The notes beneath the pieces were generated by a model that worked only from the letters and a program-made list of their open reading frames with translations, did no database searches and had not been told where the DNA came from. From the NCBI GenBank assembly GCA_012267385.1, contig JAAXGW010000043.1:62001-126000 (forward strand): DNA of 64,000 nt, in the 5' to 3' direction. The first letter of the stretch is position 1. Each line of letters starts with the position of its first letter. The stretch comes from OMG group bacterium (lineage in GTDB: Bacteria; Pseudomonadota; Gammaproteobacteria; Pseudomonadales; Azotimanducaceae). The position numbers and the translations under genes are program-made. Below are positions 26,957 through 36,606 of this stretch, piece by piece.

Positions 26957-27504
26957 ATGAAAATACGAAGTCTGTTCATAGTTTTGATCGGCACGCTAGG
27001 CGTCCCGTTGGCCGCGGAGGGCGACGATTTTGATTGGTACTTTATCGGGGGATTCACCGTATTTCCCGAGGGTACTTCTGTTGAAGTTGCCAATACTGAA
27101 GGCTACGGAATAGGTGGGGCATGGGGTTTCAAATAAATGATTTTTTTGAGCTTGAGTTCGCACGGGACTCTGCGCCGGCAATGAATGATTCGGTGATAGT
27201 AGAGAATTTTGAACGGGACTTTGAAGACACAATTACGAACTACGACATCAAAGCGGCTTACAATCGTTTTTCCTCGTTTGTTGGGACACTTGCGATCCCA
27301 GTAAGCAAGTCTGTCAACATCGTCGGAAAAGTAGGTTACTCAAACTACTCCTATAGATCCAAAGTAGAGTTTGAATCCAAGAGTGGTCTTCAGTTTAGCG
27401 GTAAATTGGAGGAAGATTTCGGCTTGACTCCGACGGCATCTTTAGGTGTTGAGTTCCGTTTGGAAAGGGTTTCGGTCCAAGACCAGCTATCGAACTGGCT
27501 GTAA
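26957..27504 (+). pseudogene. Outer-membrane beta-barrel (porin-like) protein, frameshifted
   Basis: ATG 26957, preceded by AAGGA, opens MKIRSLFIVLIGTLGVPLAA (a signal peptide) and FDWYFIGGFTVFPEG, then reaches TAA after GIGGAWGFK (ends 27118). The frame starting at 27121 continues the same protein as GFQINDFFELEFARD, with alternating hydrophobic residues and ending SLGVEFRLERV. One missing G in the GGGG run at 27122-27125 would restore GGAWGFQINDFF. The C-terminus also looks short for a closed barrel, so a second lesion is likely within 27480-27730. The 230 bp up to rsmD show no other gene. Real decay, phase variation at a G tract, or a sequencing indel remain possible. Confidence 0.65.
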
Positions 27505-27734
27505 CCAAGGTTTTTGAAGAAGAGGTCGAATCGGTTGGGGGACAGTGTCGTTCCTCCTCCGTCTCTAGGCGGCTAGTTCACGCGGAACAAAAAGTCGTCT
27601 AAAGAAGTCGAAACTTTGACTTAGTCAAACCGTACGAGTCTCGTTTCACTGATCCAGACAGGCTCGAGTTTTTGGAGCACAAGCGCCTTTCGGTGCGACG
27701 CTTCGCGAATCCTTGAAGAAAGTACAAGTCACTC

Positions 27735-28313
27735 TTAGCGAATGCTCTGTATACCCGTACTTGAGTCCAAAGACAACAGAGAGAACTTTACTTCACCGAC
27801 AGTAGCTTCTTTCCACACTGTGTAGGGGTGTGTATTGATGGGTGTTCGTTTTGAGTGTTCTAAGTAAATCAATCCAAGATTACTCATACGAGTTCGTAGT
27901 TCAAGGAGGACTTTCGCGTAGAGGGTTGAATTGGTGAACGGTGGGTCGACGAACACCAGATCCCACATTTGATTGTCTTGTTTTAACCAAGACACACAAT
28001 TTCTACAAATAACCTCTGCTTCTTGCGCGGAAAGATCCAACCGATGGCACGTATCTTTGATCTGATTGGCTATTTTGGCTTGTTTTTCGATGAACGTAAC
28101 TTTGGGAGCACCACGCGAGAGAGCTTCAAATCCAAGCGCGCCGGATCCAGCAAAGAGGTCAAGAACTTTCATTTGGGTTATATTGGAACCGATCCAGTTA
28201 AAAAGTGTTTCCCGGACCCGATCGGACGTCGGTCGCAACCGTTTTTGGTCGATGAGTTTCAGTCGATGACCTTTAAAACGACCGGAGACAATACGTACTC
28301 TGTGATTCAACAC
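27735..28313 (-). CDS. rsmD: 16S rRNA (guanine(966)-N2)-methyltransferase RsmD
   Basis: 192 residues. VRIVSGRFKGHRL and RPTSDRVRETLFNWIG are the family N-terminus; VLDLFAGSGALGFEALSRGA is the SAM-binding motif I, and LVFVDPPF the catalytic motif IV. It methylates G966 of 16S rRNA. It is divergent from ftsY, the standard gammaproteobacterial arrangement. Start at 28313. Confidence 0.95.
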   Translation of the reverse strand: MLNHRVRIVSGRFKGHRLKLIDQKRLRPTSDRVRETLFNWIGSNITQMKVLDLFAGSGALGFEALSRGAPKVTFIEKQAKIANQIKDTCHRLDLSAQEAEVICRNCVSWLKQDNQMWDLVFVDPPFTNSTLYAKVLLELRTRMSNLGLIYLEHSKRTPINTHPYTVWKEATVGEVKFSLLSLDSSTGIQSIR

Positions 28314-28403
28314 GGTGCAGTCTACAATTGCTTAAGACATTGGAATAAGCATATTTTTCACAAAAAATTGATAATCTTGTAGCCAACGGGCAAACGTTGA
28401 AGT

Positions 28404-29360
28404 TTGGTGACGAAGATCAAAGAAGTATCCACAACAAGTAAGAAACCCAAAACTTGGTCACGTTTGGGGAACGCTCTCGCGAAAACTCGAGCTCGTGTGT
28501 CGAACGGAATTGCTAACGTGTTTTCCTCGGGACGAGAGATTGACGAGCACTTACTAGAGGAACTGGAATTTAGTCTCTTGAGCGCGGACATTGGCGCGAG
28601 CACAACTGCACAAATATTGGATCGACTTCGAAGAGAAATATCCAAACAGAATCTCGTTTCCCGAGAACAATTCATCGGTGCATTGGAAACCGTTCTACTG
28701 GACCTCGCAAACAAGCTATTAAAACCCTTCTTGGTATCTGATTCCCGGCCATTCGTAGTACTAGTAACTGGGGTTAATGGAGTCGGTAAAACGACCACCA
28801 TCGGCAAACTTGCACATCGTTTTAAGGGAGAAAGTCTTTCTGTGATGCTAGCAGCGGGAGACACTTACCGTGCTGCGGCGATCGACCAGTTACAGCGATG
28901 GGGTCAAGCAAATGACATTCCAGTTTTTGCTCAACAAACCGGCTCAGACAGCGCGTCGGTCGCTCACGATGCGTTCCAAGTTGCCAAATCTCGAAACATT
29001 GATGTGCTGATCGTCGATACTGCAGGAAGACTTCATTCGAACAAAGGACTCATGGACGAGTTGGCGAAGGTCCATCGAGTCATTCAACGATTAGATCCTT
29101 CCGCCCCGCACGAATCTATTCTTGTCCTCGATGGCACGATTGGTCAGAACGCCTTGTTGCAAGTGAAGCAATTCGATAGCGCGGTTAGTCTCTCTGGGTT
29201 AGTTATGACTAAACTCGACGGTACCGCTAAAGGTGGAGTAGTTCTGGCTTTACCTAGTGTCACTGCTCTACCACTATACTTTGTTGGTGTGGGAGAAAGT
29301 GTCGATGCGCTACAGCCTTTTGAACCGCAAGATTACGTCAGTGGATTACTTGGTTCATGA
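28404..29360 (+). CDS. ftsY: Signal recognition particle receptor FtsY
   Basis: 318 residues. N domain (about 20-110) and GTPase G domain: VLVTGVNGVGKTTTIGKLA (P-loop), AAGDTYRAAAIDQL, VDTAGRLHSN and MTKLDGTAKGG, ending VGVGESVDALQPF. The long acidic A domain seen in E. coli is absent, so the N-terminus is short. It docks SRP-ribosome complexes at the inner membrane. TTG 28404 or GTG 28407 can serve as the start; there is no nearby ATG. Overlaps ftsE by ATGA. Confidence 0.95.
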   Translation: MVTKIKEVSTTSKKPKTWSRLGNALAKTRARVSNGIANVFSSGREIDEHLLEELEFSLLSADIGASTTAQILDRLRREISKQNLVSREQFIGALETVLLDLANKLLKPFLVSDSRPFVVLVTGVNGVGKTTTIGKLAHRFKGESLSVMLAAGDTYRAAAIDQLQRWGQANDIPVFAQQTGSDSASVAHDAFQVAKSRNIDVLIVDTAGRLHSNKGLMDELAKVHRVIQRLDPSAPHESILVLDGTIGQNALLQVKQFDSAVSLSGLVMTKLDGTAKGGVVLALPSVTALPLYFVGVGESVDALQPFEPQDYVSGLLGS

Positions 29361-30058
29361 GCAAGGTAGTACTGAACAATATTGGGAAAACTTTTGAGAA
29401 CGACTTTGAAGTACTACGGGAGATAAATGTTACTTTTGATCAAGAGTCCGTAAATTTCATAATTGGTCGCTCGGGAGCGGGGAAAACTACTCTAATAAAA
29501 ATCTTGTTAGGTCTCACTTCTCCCACCAAAGGACGGGTACTCTTTAACGAAGTTGACATTACGACGTTGAGTCGTGCAGAAATTGCACGATACCGTCGAT
29601 CTGTTGGTATCGTGTTGCAAGACCCTTCGCTGATTCCAAATCGAACAATCTTTGACAACGTCGCGATGCCGTTGTGGGTTCGGGGACTACGTTCCAAGGA
29701 TATTCGACATCGTGTCGATCGTTGTTTGAATGTTGTAGGACTAGATGCCGTCAGAGACTTGTACCCCGTACGCCTGTCAACTGGAGAACAACAACGAGTG
29801 TCGATTGCGCGTGCAATTGCGCATCGCCCTAAACTACTTGTAGCAGATGAACCAACAGGTAATATGGACAATCAACTGTCTTTAGAGGTACGGTCGCTTT
29901 TTGACATGTTTCCCGAACTAGGAACGACTGTTATAGTTGCGACGCATGAACCGGAGTTGACAGAACACATGAAGCATGTGTTTGAATTAAAGGACGGTAC
30001 CCTGCATCGGGTCGCTCCTCAAGTACGGGTAGCTGACGGTTCTTCAACACATCCGTGA
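29357..30058 (+). CDS. ftsE: Cell division ATP-binding protein FtsE
   Basis: 233 residues. Walker A IIGRSGAGKTTLIKILLG, signature LSTGEQQRVSIARAIA (LSGGEQQ variant), Walker B KLLVADEPTGNMD, H loop VATHEPEL. With FtsX it forms the septal ABC complex that controls peptidoglycan hydrolases. Four-base overlaps with ftsY and ftsX give the canonical ftsYEX operon. rpoH, usually next, is absent. Confidence 0.94.
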   Translation: MSKVVLNNIGKTFENDFEVLREINVTFDQESVNFIIGRSGAGKTTLIKILLGLTSPTKGRVLFNEVDITTLSRAEIARYRRSVGIVLQDPSLIPNRTIFDNVAMPLWVRGLRSKDIRHRVDRCLNVVGLDAVRDLYPVRLSTGEQQRVSIARAIAHRPKLLVADEPTGNMDNQLSLEVRSLFDMFPELGTTVIVATHEPELTEHMKHVFELKDGTLHRVAPQVRVADGSSTHP

Positions 30059-31020
30059 ACGGACAGACTTTCGTTAGACAAGGGGAACCAGAATCCCGCG
30101 GTTCGAATTTAAGAATTCGCGCGCACAGCTTGCTCGAAAGCGTGCAACACTTGAGTCGACATGCATTGGTCACTCTGTTTGTGTGGCTACTAATCGGGGT
30201 TGCGCTGTCTCTTCCAGTAGGTTTTTGGTTGGTGCAACACAACATTCATCTCCTAGCTGAACAATTGCATGACGATACGGGATTTACAGTGTATTTTGTT
30301 CCAGCAAGTTCTACTCAGACAATCGAAGAGGTTCAGAAGTATGTAGCACAAAGTAACGTAGTTCAATCCGTAGAGTTGACCTCAGCGAAGCAGGCCATGG
30401 CAGAATTTCAGCTGGTGACTGGGTATGACCAAGAAATGGTAGCTTTAGAAGACAACCCACTACCTGCTTCGTTGTCCGTTGTAATCCAACAGGATACAAC
30501 GACTACTGAAGTCGAGTCTCTATTAGACTCGTTGCGTACTTATGCCATTGTTGACAGCATCGATTTTGATACCGAGTGGATTCGAAATTTAAATGCGATA
30601 CATCAAGTTGTTTCGACTCTCATGTGGATCGTTGGTGCGCTATTCGGTTTTGGGGTCGTGTTTGTGACCTTTGCCTCAGTACGCATAGCTATCGAATCTC
30701 GATTCCGGGAACTACGCGTACTCTCGCTCCTTGGTGCATCAGACCGTTATCTACGCCGTCCCTTTATTTACTGTGGAATTTTGTACGGTTTTGGAGGTGG
30801 TGTGGTGGCGACAGCAATCGTGTTTGGAGCACTGTTTGCCATCAAAGATCCCCTCAATCAACTCGTACAGAGTTTCGGTGGAACAATCCACATCGTCTCG
30901 CTAGACTACTTTTCTGCAAGCGTCGAGATTGTTATTGGTACCTTTTTGGGTTACGTTGGTGCTCTGTTTGTCTCTATTTGGGAGATTCAAAAGAGACGCA
31001 CTTTTGAATCGATTCACTAA
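30055..31020 (+). CDS. ftsX: Cell division protein FtsX
   Basis: 321 residues from GTG 30055. TM1 at about residues 38-60 (LVTLFVWLLIGVALSLPVGF), a periplasmic domain of about 110 residues (DDTGFTVYFVPASSTQ...), then three TM segments including WIVGALFGFGVVFVTFASVRIAI and ending at IWEIQKRR. This is the FtsX-fold permease topology. The motif EFRELRVLSLLGAS-like (RFRELRVLSLLGASDRYL) is typical. The operon ends here; the next gene is convergent, 3 bp away. Confidence 0.93.
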   Translation: MNGQTFVRQGEPESRGSNLRIRAHSLLESVQHLSRHALVTLFVWLLIGVALSLPVGFWLVQHNIHLLAEQLHDDTGFTVYFVPASSTQTIEEVQKYVAQSNVVQSVELTSAKQAMAEFQLVTGYDQEMVALEDNPLPASLSVVIQQDTTTTEVESLLDSLRTYAIVDSIDFDTEWIRNLNAIHQVVSTLMWIVGALFGFGVVFVTFASVRIAIESRFRELRVLSLLGASDRYLRRPFIYCGILYGFGGGVVATAIVFGALFAIKDPLNQLVQSFGGTIHIVSLDYFSASVEIVIGTFLGYVGALFVSIWEIQKRRTFESIH

Positions 31021-31023
31021 TTT

Positions 31024-33540
31024 CTATTGCGGGTGAGTGCCGTAGTAAAACTCTAGAGACCATTCGGAAATGGTCCCAGTGTCATCGGGAGCTGCATCGA
31101 CTATTTTCAGCTTCCATTCTCCGTTTGGAGACTCTCCATAAAACGCATTAGACAACAGACTCCAGGACAGGGAAGTATTGTGGATCAAAAAGTCATTGAA
31201 TACTTGATTAACAATACTCTCTGTACCGTCAGGTGAAATCAGAGTGATAGCCATATCCGGCATGAAGTTGTGCGAGCCTTCCAGTTTGAGAACTACCGCT
31301 TCAATATTTGCCGTATCGCTAAAGCCAGAAACTGTAATTCTCGACTCCACGCCATCACTGTGGTAGTCTGGAATCGCGATCGTAGATTGGTTTCTATAGT
31401 CACCAGACTTGGTGAATGTTCCTAAACTATCGGGTAAGTGCGTTCGTGCTAAGGCGACCGCAGCGTCCAAGTTTATAGCACCGAAACCAAACCAGTTATG
31501 AAAGTTGTACCCTGCGCTATTCTGAACCCAAGCATGTTGTAAGACGTGCGGTTTTCCACCACCAAAAGCTATACTCACAGGTAGGATGTTAGGGTCAACT
31601 TTGCGCGCGGTCTTCGCCAAGACGTACTTAACGTCTCGCCACGTCAAGTTTGGATTCACCGAAAGAAGGACTGCGATTGCTCCAGATGCATTTGGTGCTG
31701 CGGCGGAAGTTCCATTAAATGTACTGATGTAATTGCCCGTAGGATTCAGAGTGTCGTCATTTGCAAGGCCGCGATTTGATAAGATCACGTAGCCGCGATC
31801 TCTACCTTGCTGATCGGTACTGATTGAGGCTGGGAATCGATCTCCATATTCGCCGGCCGGCGCTGAAATCCACAAGTTACTTCCAGTTGAAGAATACCCT
31901 GCACGAGTGTCACTGGCATTCAACGCTCCGACTACAACAAGGAAAGGCAAACTATGAGTCGGATCACCGTTCGACGAACTACAGCCTATTTCATCCCGAA
32001 TTGCGTGTTCGACACTTGTACAAGCAAAGAAACTGTTTCCCGCCGATTTCACGTACAAAGCACCCCGACCACCTCGTAGGTCAGTAATTCCCCGTTGGTA
32101 CAGGTTGTAAGTCCAAGATGAACTATTCCCTAGGTATGGTAACGTACCGTATGACATGTTAAAAATGTCAACGTCGGAAGAACGAGGCTTATCGTCGCTA
32201 AATCCTAAGGCCTCCTCTGAACTGGAGTTGGTTCCTAGATAATTAAACCCACGTAGTCGGCTACGGGGAGCGACGCCGCGTCCACCGATCCCATTGTTCG
32301 CGACTGCACCGATGATTCCAGCTACTGAAGTGCCGTGGTCCCCTAAATTTTCGGGGTTAAAAGGATCGAGTTCGGTAGCACCGTACCATTGTTTGTCATA
32401 GGTTCCGCGAGCCGCAAAGTTGTATGAACCATTCAATTCCACGTTTGGAGCTAAATCGGGATGGCACATCTCAAGACCAGTATCGACCACTGCCACGGTG
32501 ACGTTTTCACCGTAGGGACCTTCATCTAACACACTATCCATGCTCAGGTCCGCGCCTGGGACACCGCCGTTTTGTGCGAACGCATTTTGGCCAGTATTTT
32601 TAAGATTCCAATGCTGTTCAAGAAATTTGTCCGGTTCTTCAGTGGGCATCTCTGGTTCGGTATTTGTACAGCGCGAAACCACCTCTAACTCGTTATCTAA
32701 AGAAAATCCAAAGTAGCTAGTACCGTATCGAGATGCCGCACTGATTTCTTCAGGAGTTAGCTCTAACGAGGCAAAGCCGTAGTAGGACGTATTGGGTTCA
32801 AACGTCGAGCTTGTCAGAGGAATCAAAATCGAAGTTCTATAACTACCCCACGCGGACAGCGCAGGTACGTCAATCGTATTACTGTACACGGTGCTACTTG
32901 AGTCCCTCAGTGCTTTTCGCAGAACGACTCTTGCTTGTGTACTTGATGCTGATGCGCGGCCTGCGTTATACACTGTAAAGCGAAATTGAATTCCAGATGA
33001 AAATATCGTTGCACGAGAAAAAATTATTAGGTTTGCACTGACATTCAGCTTGTAGTTTGCGGGTGTGTGACCATTCTCAAGAAATATTTCTACTTCATTC
33101 GCGTCGAAAGCTGCAGTACCGTTACCTCGAATATCACCAATGCTGATATTGATGGATTCATCTGGATCATTCTCCCAGTCGCGATATGGTTTTAACGTCA
33201 GTTCTACTGAAGTAGTGCCCGCAGGGAAACTAACGCTAGTAGCGGATAGTTCATAGTCCACATCGGGTGTTGCAGTACCTGTTACGTCAAGTGCAACAGA
33301 GATATTCGTAGATGACGATTTCGAGAGGGACACGGTGATAATGACAGCATCTTGTGAATCTTCAAAAATTGAGTTAGTTGGCGCGGAGATTGATATCTCG
33401 ACGGGTGGTATGCTGGTTGATGAACCGCCACCACAACTGACCAAGAATGGTACGAGCACTAGGAAGGATGCTCTAAATATTCGATACACTACAAGTTCAC
33501 AAGAAAATTTGTGTCCATCATCACTTCGAAATGACCGCAT
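31024..33540 (-). CDS. Secreted subtilisin-like (S8) protease lipoprotein with Calx-beta and P domains
   Basis: About 838 residues. A lipobox FLVSCGGGS follows a hydrophobic segment. A Calx-beta-like region (VDYELSATSVSFPAGTTSVELTLKP) precedes a beta-rich section. The S8 catalytic domain has Asp in VAVVDTGLEMCHPDL, His in GDHGTSVAGIIGA and Ser in FNGTSAAAPNASGAIAVLL. A C-terminal proprotein-convertase P/Homo-B domain (VESRITVSGFS...ITLISPDGTES...NGEWKLKIVDAAPDDTG) follows. This is the kexin-like architecture, so it likely acts outside the cell or on the outer membrane. ATG 33540 is used; TTG 33546 is possible. The gene stands alone. Confidence 0.88.
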   Translation of the reverse strand: MRSFRSDDGHKFSCELVVYRIFRASFLVLVPFLVSCGGGSSTSIPPVEISISAPTNSIFEDSQDAVIITVSLSKSSSTNISVALDVTGTATPDVDYELSATSVSFPAGTTSVELTLKPYRDWENDPDESINISIGDIRGNGTAAFDANEVEIFLENGHTPANYKLNVSANLIIFSRATIFSSGIQFRFTVYNAGRASASSTQARVVLRKALRDSSSTVYSNTIDVPALSAWGSYRTSILIPLTSSTFEPNTSYYGFASLELTPEEISAASRYGTSYFGFSLDNELEVVSRCTNTEPEMPTEEPDKFLEQHWNLKNTGQNAFAQNGGVPGADLSMDSVLDEGPYGENVTVAVVDTGLEMCHPDLAPNVELNGSYNFAARGTYDKQWYGATELDPFNPENLGDHGTSVAGIIGAVANNGIGGRGVAPRSRLRGFNYLGTNSSSEEALGFSDDKPRSSDVDIFNMSYGTLPYLGNSSSWTYNLYQRGITDLRGGRGALYVKSAGNSFFACTSVEHAIRDEIGCSSSNGDPTHSLPFLVVVGALNASDTRAGYSSTGSNLWISAPAGEYGDRFPASISTDQQGRDRGYVILSNRGLANDDTLNPTGNYISTFNGTSAAAPNASGAIAVLLSVNPNLTWRDVKYVLAKTARKVDPNILPVSIAFGGGKPHVLQHAWVQNSAGYNFHNWFGFGAINLDAAVALARTHLPDSLGTFTKSGDYRNQSTIAIPDYHSDGVESRITVSGFSDTANIEAVVLKLEGSHNFMPDMAITLISPDGTESIVNQVFNDFLIHNTSLSWSLLSNAFYGESPNGEWKLKIVDAAPDDTGTISEWSLEFYYGTHPQ

Positions 33541-33546
33541 ACTCAA

Positions 33547-33962
33547 CGATTATATCGAGCTTTTATATAGAAGAATAAGGCTATGATCAGGTCTTTTACG
33601 GATGTCGCAACGTAGCAGTCGCTCGATAAGAGTCACGGTGAAGTGCGCCATTACCTCTAAACTTTTAATTGATTTATCTGATCTGAAAGACTATTCCTTT
33701 TACCAATGTTCTCAGGTACGCTGAGTTCTAGTTAGCATTGACCCTAACGGGATGTTAAAACAAGTTTTCTCCGTAGTAGTGTTTACCTTTGTGCTTGAAG
33801 CACCGTGGTATTGAGAACGAGTTTGAATTCATTGCGATCCTAATCGCCATTTGAACGTCCATGACTCGATTAATGTATTCGTTTTAGACACTACGGTACC
33901 TACACTTGAAGAATAAAAAAGCCCGACAATCGGGCTTTTTATTGATGACTGTACAGTGAGCT
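33547..33962. other. 416-bp non-coding region between protease and receptor genes
   Basis: No convincing gene. The right part holds a strong hairpin terminator (see 33916-33942) after the receptor gene, and the left part should contain the protease promoter. A 75-codon minus-strand frame (33829-34056) overlaps the receptor C-terminus and looks random. Confidence 0.5.
33916..33942. terminator. Rho-independent terminator, probably bidirectional
   Basis: A perfect 11-bp inverted repeat (AAAAAGCCCGA and TCGGGCTTTTT) flanks a CAA loop. The A and T runs give a U tract on both strands. On the minus strand it sits about 20 bp after the stop of the TonB-dependent receptor gene, which it probably terminates. 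Confidence 0.9.
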
Positions 33963-36554
33963 TTACCAGTTCATATTCGCTCGAAAATATGCAACGCCAC
34001 CGTTGAATCCGAACGGACTGGTCATTGGGTATTTTGAACCTGCGACGTGAGCCCAAGGATTCCCAGTTGGAAAGATATTCGTCGTGTTTTCAAGTCCAAA
34101 AGTGAATGTTGTGTTCTCGTCGAACATATAGTTGACTTCTAAATCAAGCAACACATCTTCGGCAACATGAAAAGGGTAAGCATCCGAGAACAAATGTGCT
34201 TCCCAGATTTTGTGGTAATATCGAAGTCTTCCTTGGACGTTCCATTTCGCGTTTACCGAATGAAAGCCTGAGAGAGTTAGCCGAAGCTTTGGAAGGCCCT
34301 TTCGCAGTTCACGAATGCGTTGTTCGTTTATCACGGCAAGATCATAATTCTCAACAGTAGTCTTGATAAAACTGGTTACAAGCGTGAAATCAATCATGCG
34401 TCGGGCTATCTCCATAGACTTCTCCGCAGTAATTTCTACACCCTCAGTTCTAGTATCGAAGTTGTTTGTGAAAAATCGTACTGCCCGGAGATTTCGATCA
34501 ACGACTGCACCGCGCGCTTCTAGTTCATCAAAAATCGCTGGCGACAATTCAATGGCTGATGTACGGGCCAAACGGTCTAAGACATCGATCCTGAAGAAGT
34601 CGATTGTAATGTCGGTCTGCCATTTGTTGAGCACCATGCCGAAAGTAGTGTTGTGCGACCTAACTGGTTGTAAGCGTTCTCCCCCAACAGCTAAAGCGAT
34701 ATCGTCAGTGGCGGGTACAGTGACTTCATCTGTGAGACACGGAGTTCCTGGAACTGGGCAGATGTCGCTAACTAGGAAGTTGGTGGTAACTACTCGGAAG
34801 TTCGCTTGCCCGACTGTAGGGGCAATGAATCCAGTACTGAAGCCAGAACGAATTGCAAAGTTATCAGTGTAATTTATAAGAGTGCTGAATTTAAAATCGA
34901 GCGTGTCTCCAAAGCCTTCAAACTCTTCATACCGCATAGCAAACGTACCAAGTATGTTTGAGGTGAACATTTGCTCCGCATCCACCCACAAGGCGACGCT
35001 TGTTCGAGTCTCGTCGACTTCGGCTGACGGTGGATAACCGGGAAAACCATTGGATCCGACACCGAATCCTTGACGGACGAAATCGGGGTTGACGAACCAG
35101 GAGTCTTCTTCACCTTGTTTGGTCTCAAAGCCCTCACTTCGAACTACTAGGCCGGTCGCAAAGTGTATGTCGTCATATCCCGATGCAACGCTGATTTGTC
35201 TATGCATCGACCAGTCGAAAGTCCAATCTGTTTCGCCAGTTTCTCCCACTTGATAAGAAGTTGGGATACTGTTCTGTCGATCGACAAGCTGTGGATTGAT
35301 GGTGTTGTGCATGTAATACGAGACTACGTTGGTACCCCACACAAAGCTCATATCAAAATCCCAAACTTTGAAGATCATTCCTTCAACGCCTACTGCGAAA
35401 CTGTAATCAGAAACTTCACCACCGAACTGTGGAGTAAAGCCCCCTGGGAACCTAGATAAGAAGGAGTAGCAATTTGGATCAGCCTCGACCTGTGCGAGCA
35501 AGTCTGGATCTGGTACTAGCTTATCATCGATCGGGACGACCGGACAATCACTACTATCGTCGCCGAGGTCCGCGATGAGCGAAGTTTCCCCACCATCGAT
35601 TGTGAATACACCGGAGCGAGTCGTTGGGCTTCTAAAGAAAAATCCACCTTCGACGTCTCGTCGGGAGACAGTTCCCCAACCGTACAGCGTTAACCCGTTC
35701 TCCATGGGCATGTCAAAATTTGCGACTCCGCGAAAATCATAATGAATTTCAGGCGCGCCCCAGATTTGAGCAAAAGGTTGGCGAACGTCGGTATTTCCTG
35801 CAGCGATTAAACGTTCTGCTTCACGCACTTGAACACTTCTAACCGTAGCTTCAGTCGCACTGTAATCGGCGCTGACCGTGAGCGAACCACCATCACCTAT
35901 CGGCAAGCCGTAGATACCTGCAATAGAGAACGAAGTACCATCACCTTCATAAGTTTGAGAGCCTTTAACTTGCACAGAGCGTGCGTTGTCACTTTTTGCG
36001 AGTACGAAGTTCATTACACCCGCTACCGCATCAGAACCGTATTGAGCTGACGCACCATCGCGCAACACTTCAATCCGCTCCAATGCAATACTGGAAATTG
36101 CATTAATGTCAACACCATGGGCTCCTTCGTTCTTCCCACCGCCAAGCAACGAAATTACGGATCCACGGTGCCGTCGCTTACCGTTTACGAGGATTAACGT
36201 GGAGTCAGAAGACAACCCACGAAGATGGGGGGGACGAATAATGGTTGCTGCATCGGCTATTGGAAACTGTTCAATGTTGAACGACGGTACTTGATTAGCG
36301 ATTTGAGCCATCAGGTCGGCACCACCGTTATTTACGTCTAAGCTCGCGCCGCCGATAACATCAATCGGGACTGGAGAATCCGAAATAGATCGATTTGGGT
36401 TTCGAATTCCAATGACATTGATTAGTTCCATCTCCTCGTCGTCCTCTGCGGTCGGCGTGTCATCATCGGCATCTTGTGCCGTGGTCGTGACTCCCACCCA
36501 GAGTAATGTGCCAGCGAGTAGCATCCAAATTTTTACAATTTTTGATTTGATCAT
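33963..36554 (-). CDS. TonB-dependent outer-membrane receptor
   Basis: 863 residues. A signal peptide (MLLAGTLLWVGVTTTAQD) and acidic stretch precede a TonB-box-like MELINVIG. The plug domain has RGLSSDSTLILVNGKRRHR, IERIEVLRDGASAQYGSDAVAGVMNF. A long beta barrel ends in aromatic Trp (FRANMNW), as outer-membrane proteins do. The plug resembles the large family of TBDRs for organic substrates in marine proteobacteria; the ligand cannot be told. ATG 36554 has a good AGGAG. Two hairpins lie in its leader. Confidence 0.92.
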   Translation of the reverse strand: MIKSKIVKIWMLLAGTLLWVGVTTTAQDADDDTPTAEDDEEMELINVIGIRNPNRSISDSPVPIDVIGGASLDVNNGGADLMAQIANQVPSFNIEQFPIADAATIIRPPHLRGLSSDSTLILVNGKRRHRGSVISLLGGGKNEGAHGVDINAISSIALERIEVLRDGASAQYGSDAVAGVMNFVLAKSDNARSVQVKGSQTYEGDGTSFSIAGIYGLPIGDGGSLTVSADYSATEATVRSVQVREAERLIAAGNTDVRQPFAQIWGAPEIHYDFRGVANFDMPMENGLTLYGWGTVSRRDVEGGFFFRSPTTRSGVFTIDGGETSLIADLGDDSSDCPVVPIDDKLVPDPDLLAQVEADPNCYSFLSRFPGGFTPQFGGEVSDYSFAVGVEGMIFKVWDFDMSFVWGTNVVSYYMHNTINPQLVDRQNSIPTSYQVGETGETDWTFDWSMHRQISVASGYDDIHFATGLVVRSEGFETKQGEEDSWFVNPDFVRQGFGVGSNGFPGYPPSAEVDETRTSVALWVDAEQMFTSNILGTFAMRYEEFEGFGDTLDFKFSTLINYTDNFAIRSGFSTGFIAPTVGQANFRVVTTNFLVSDICPVPGTPCLTDEVTVPATDDIALAVGGERLQPVRSHNTTFGMVLNKWQTDITIDFFRIDVLDRLARTSAIELSPAIFDELEARGAVVDRNLRAVRFFTNNFDTRTEGVEITAEKSMEIARRMIDFTLVTSFIKTTVENYDLAVINEQRIRELRKGLPKLRLTLSGFHSVNAKWNVQGRLRYYHKIWEAHLFSDAYPFHVAEDVLLDLEVNYMFDENTTFTFGLENTTNIFPTGNPWAHVAGSKYPMTSPFGFNGGVAYFRANMNW

Positions 36555-36566
36555 GATTCTCCTATC

Positions 36567-36606
36567 GTGTTATCCTATAACACATCCATGCCCGGGGGAT
36601 GGGCAT
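36567..36606 (-). promoter_or_regulatory. Two inverted repeats in the leader of the TonB receptor gene
   Basis: Directly upstream of the receptor RBS lie GTGTTAT-cct-ATAACAC (36567-36583, perfect 7-bp arms) and ATGCCC...GGGCAT (36588-36606, 6-bp arms). They could be an operator or mRNA hairpins governing access to the AGGAG. No known riboswitch class is evident. Confidence 0.4.

Noticed and set aside
33829-34056. 75-codon minus-strand ORF ending FKWRLGSQ after the TonB receptor
   Set aside because: Overlaps the receptor C-terminus out of frame and spans the strong terminator; no RBS or family signal.
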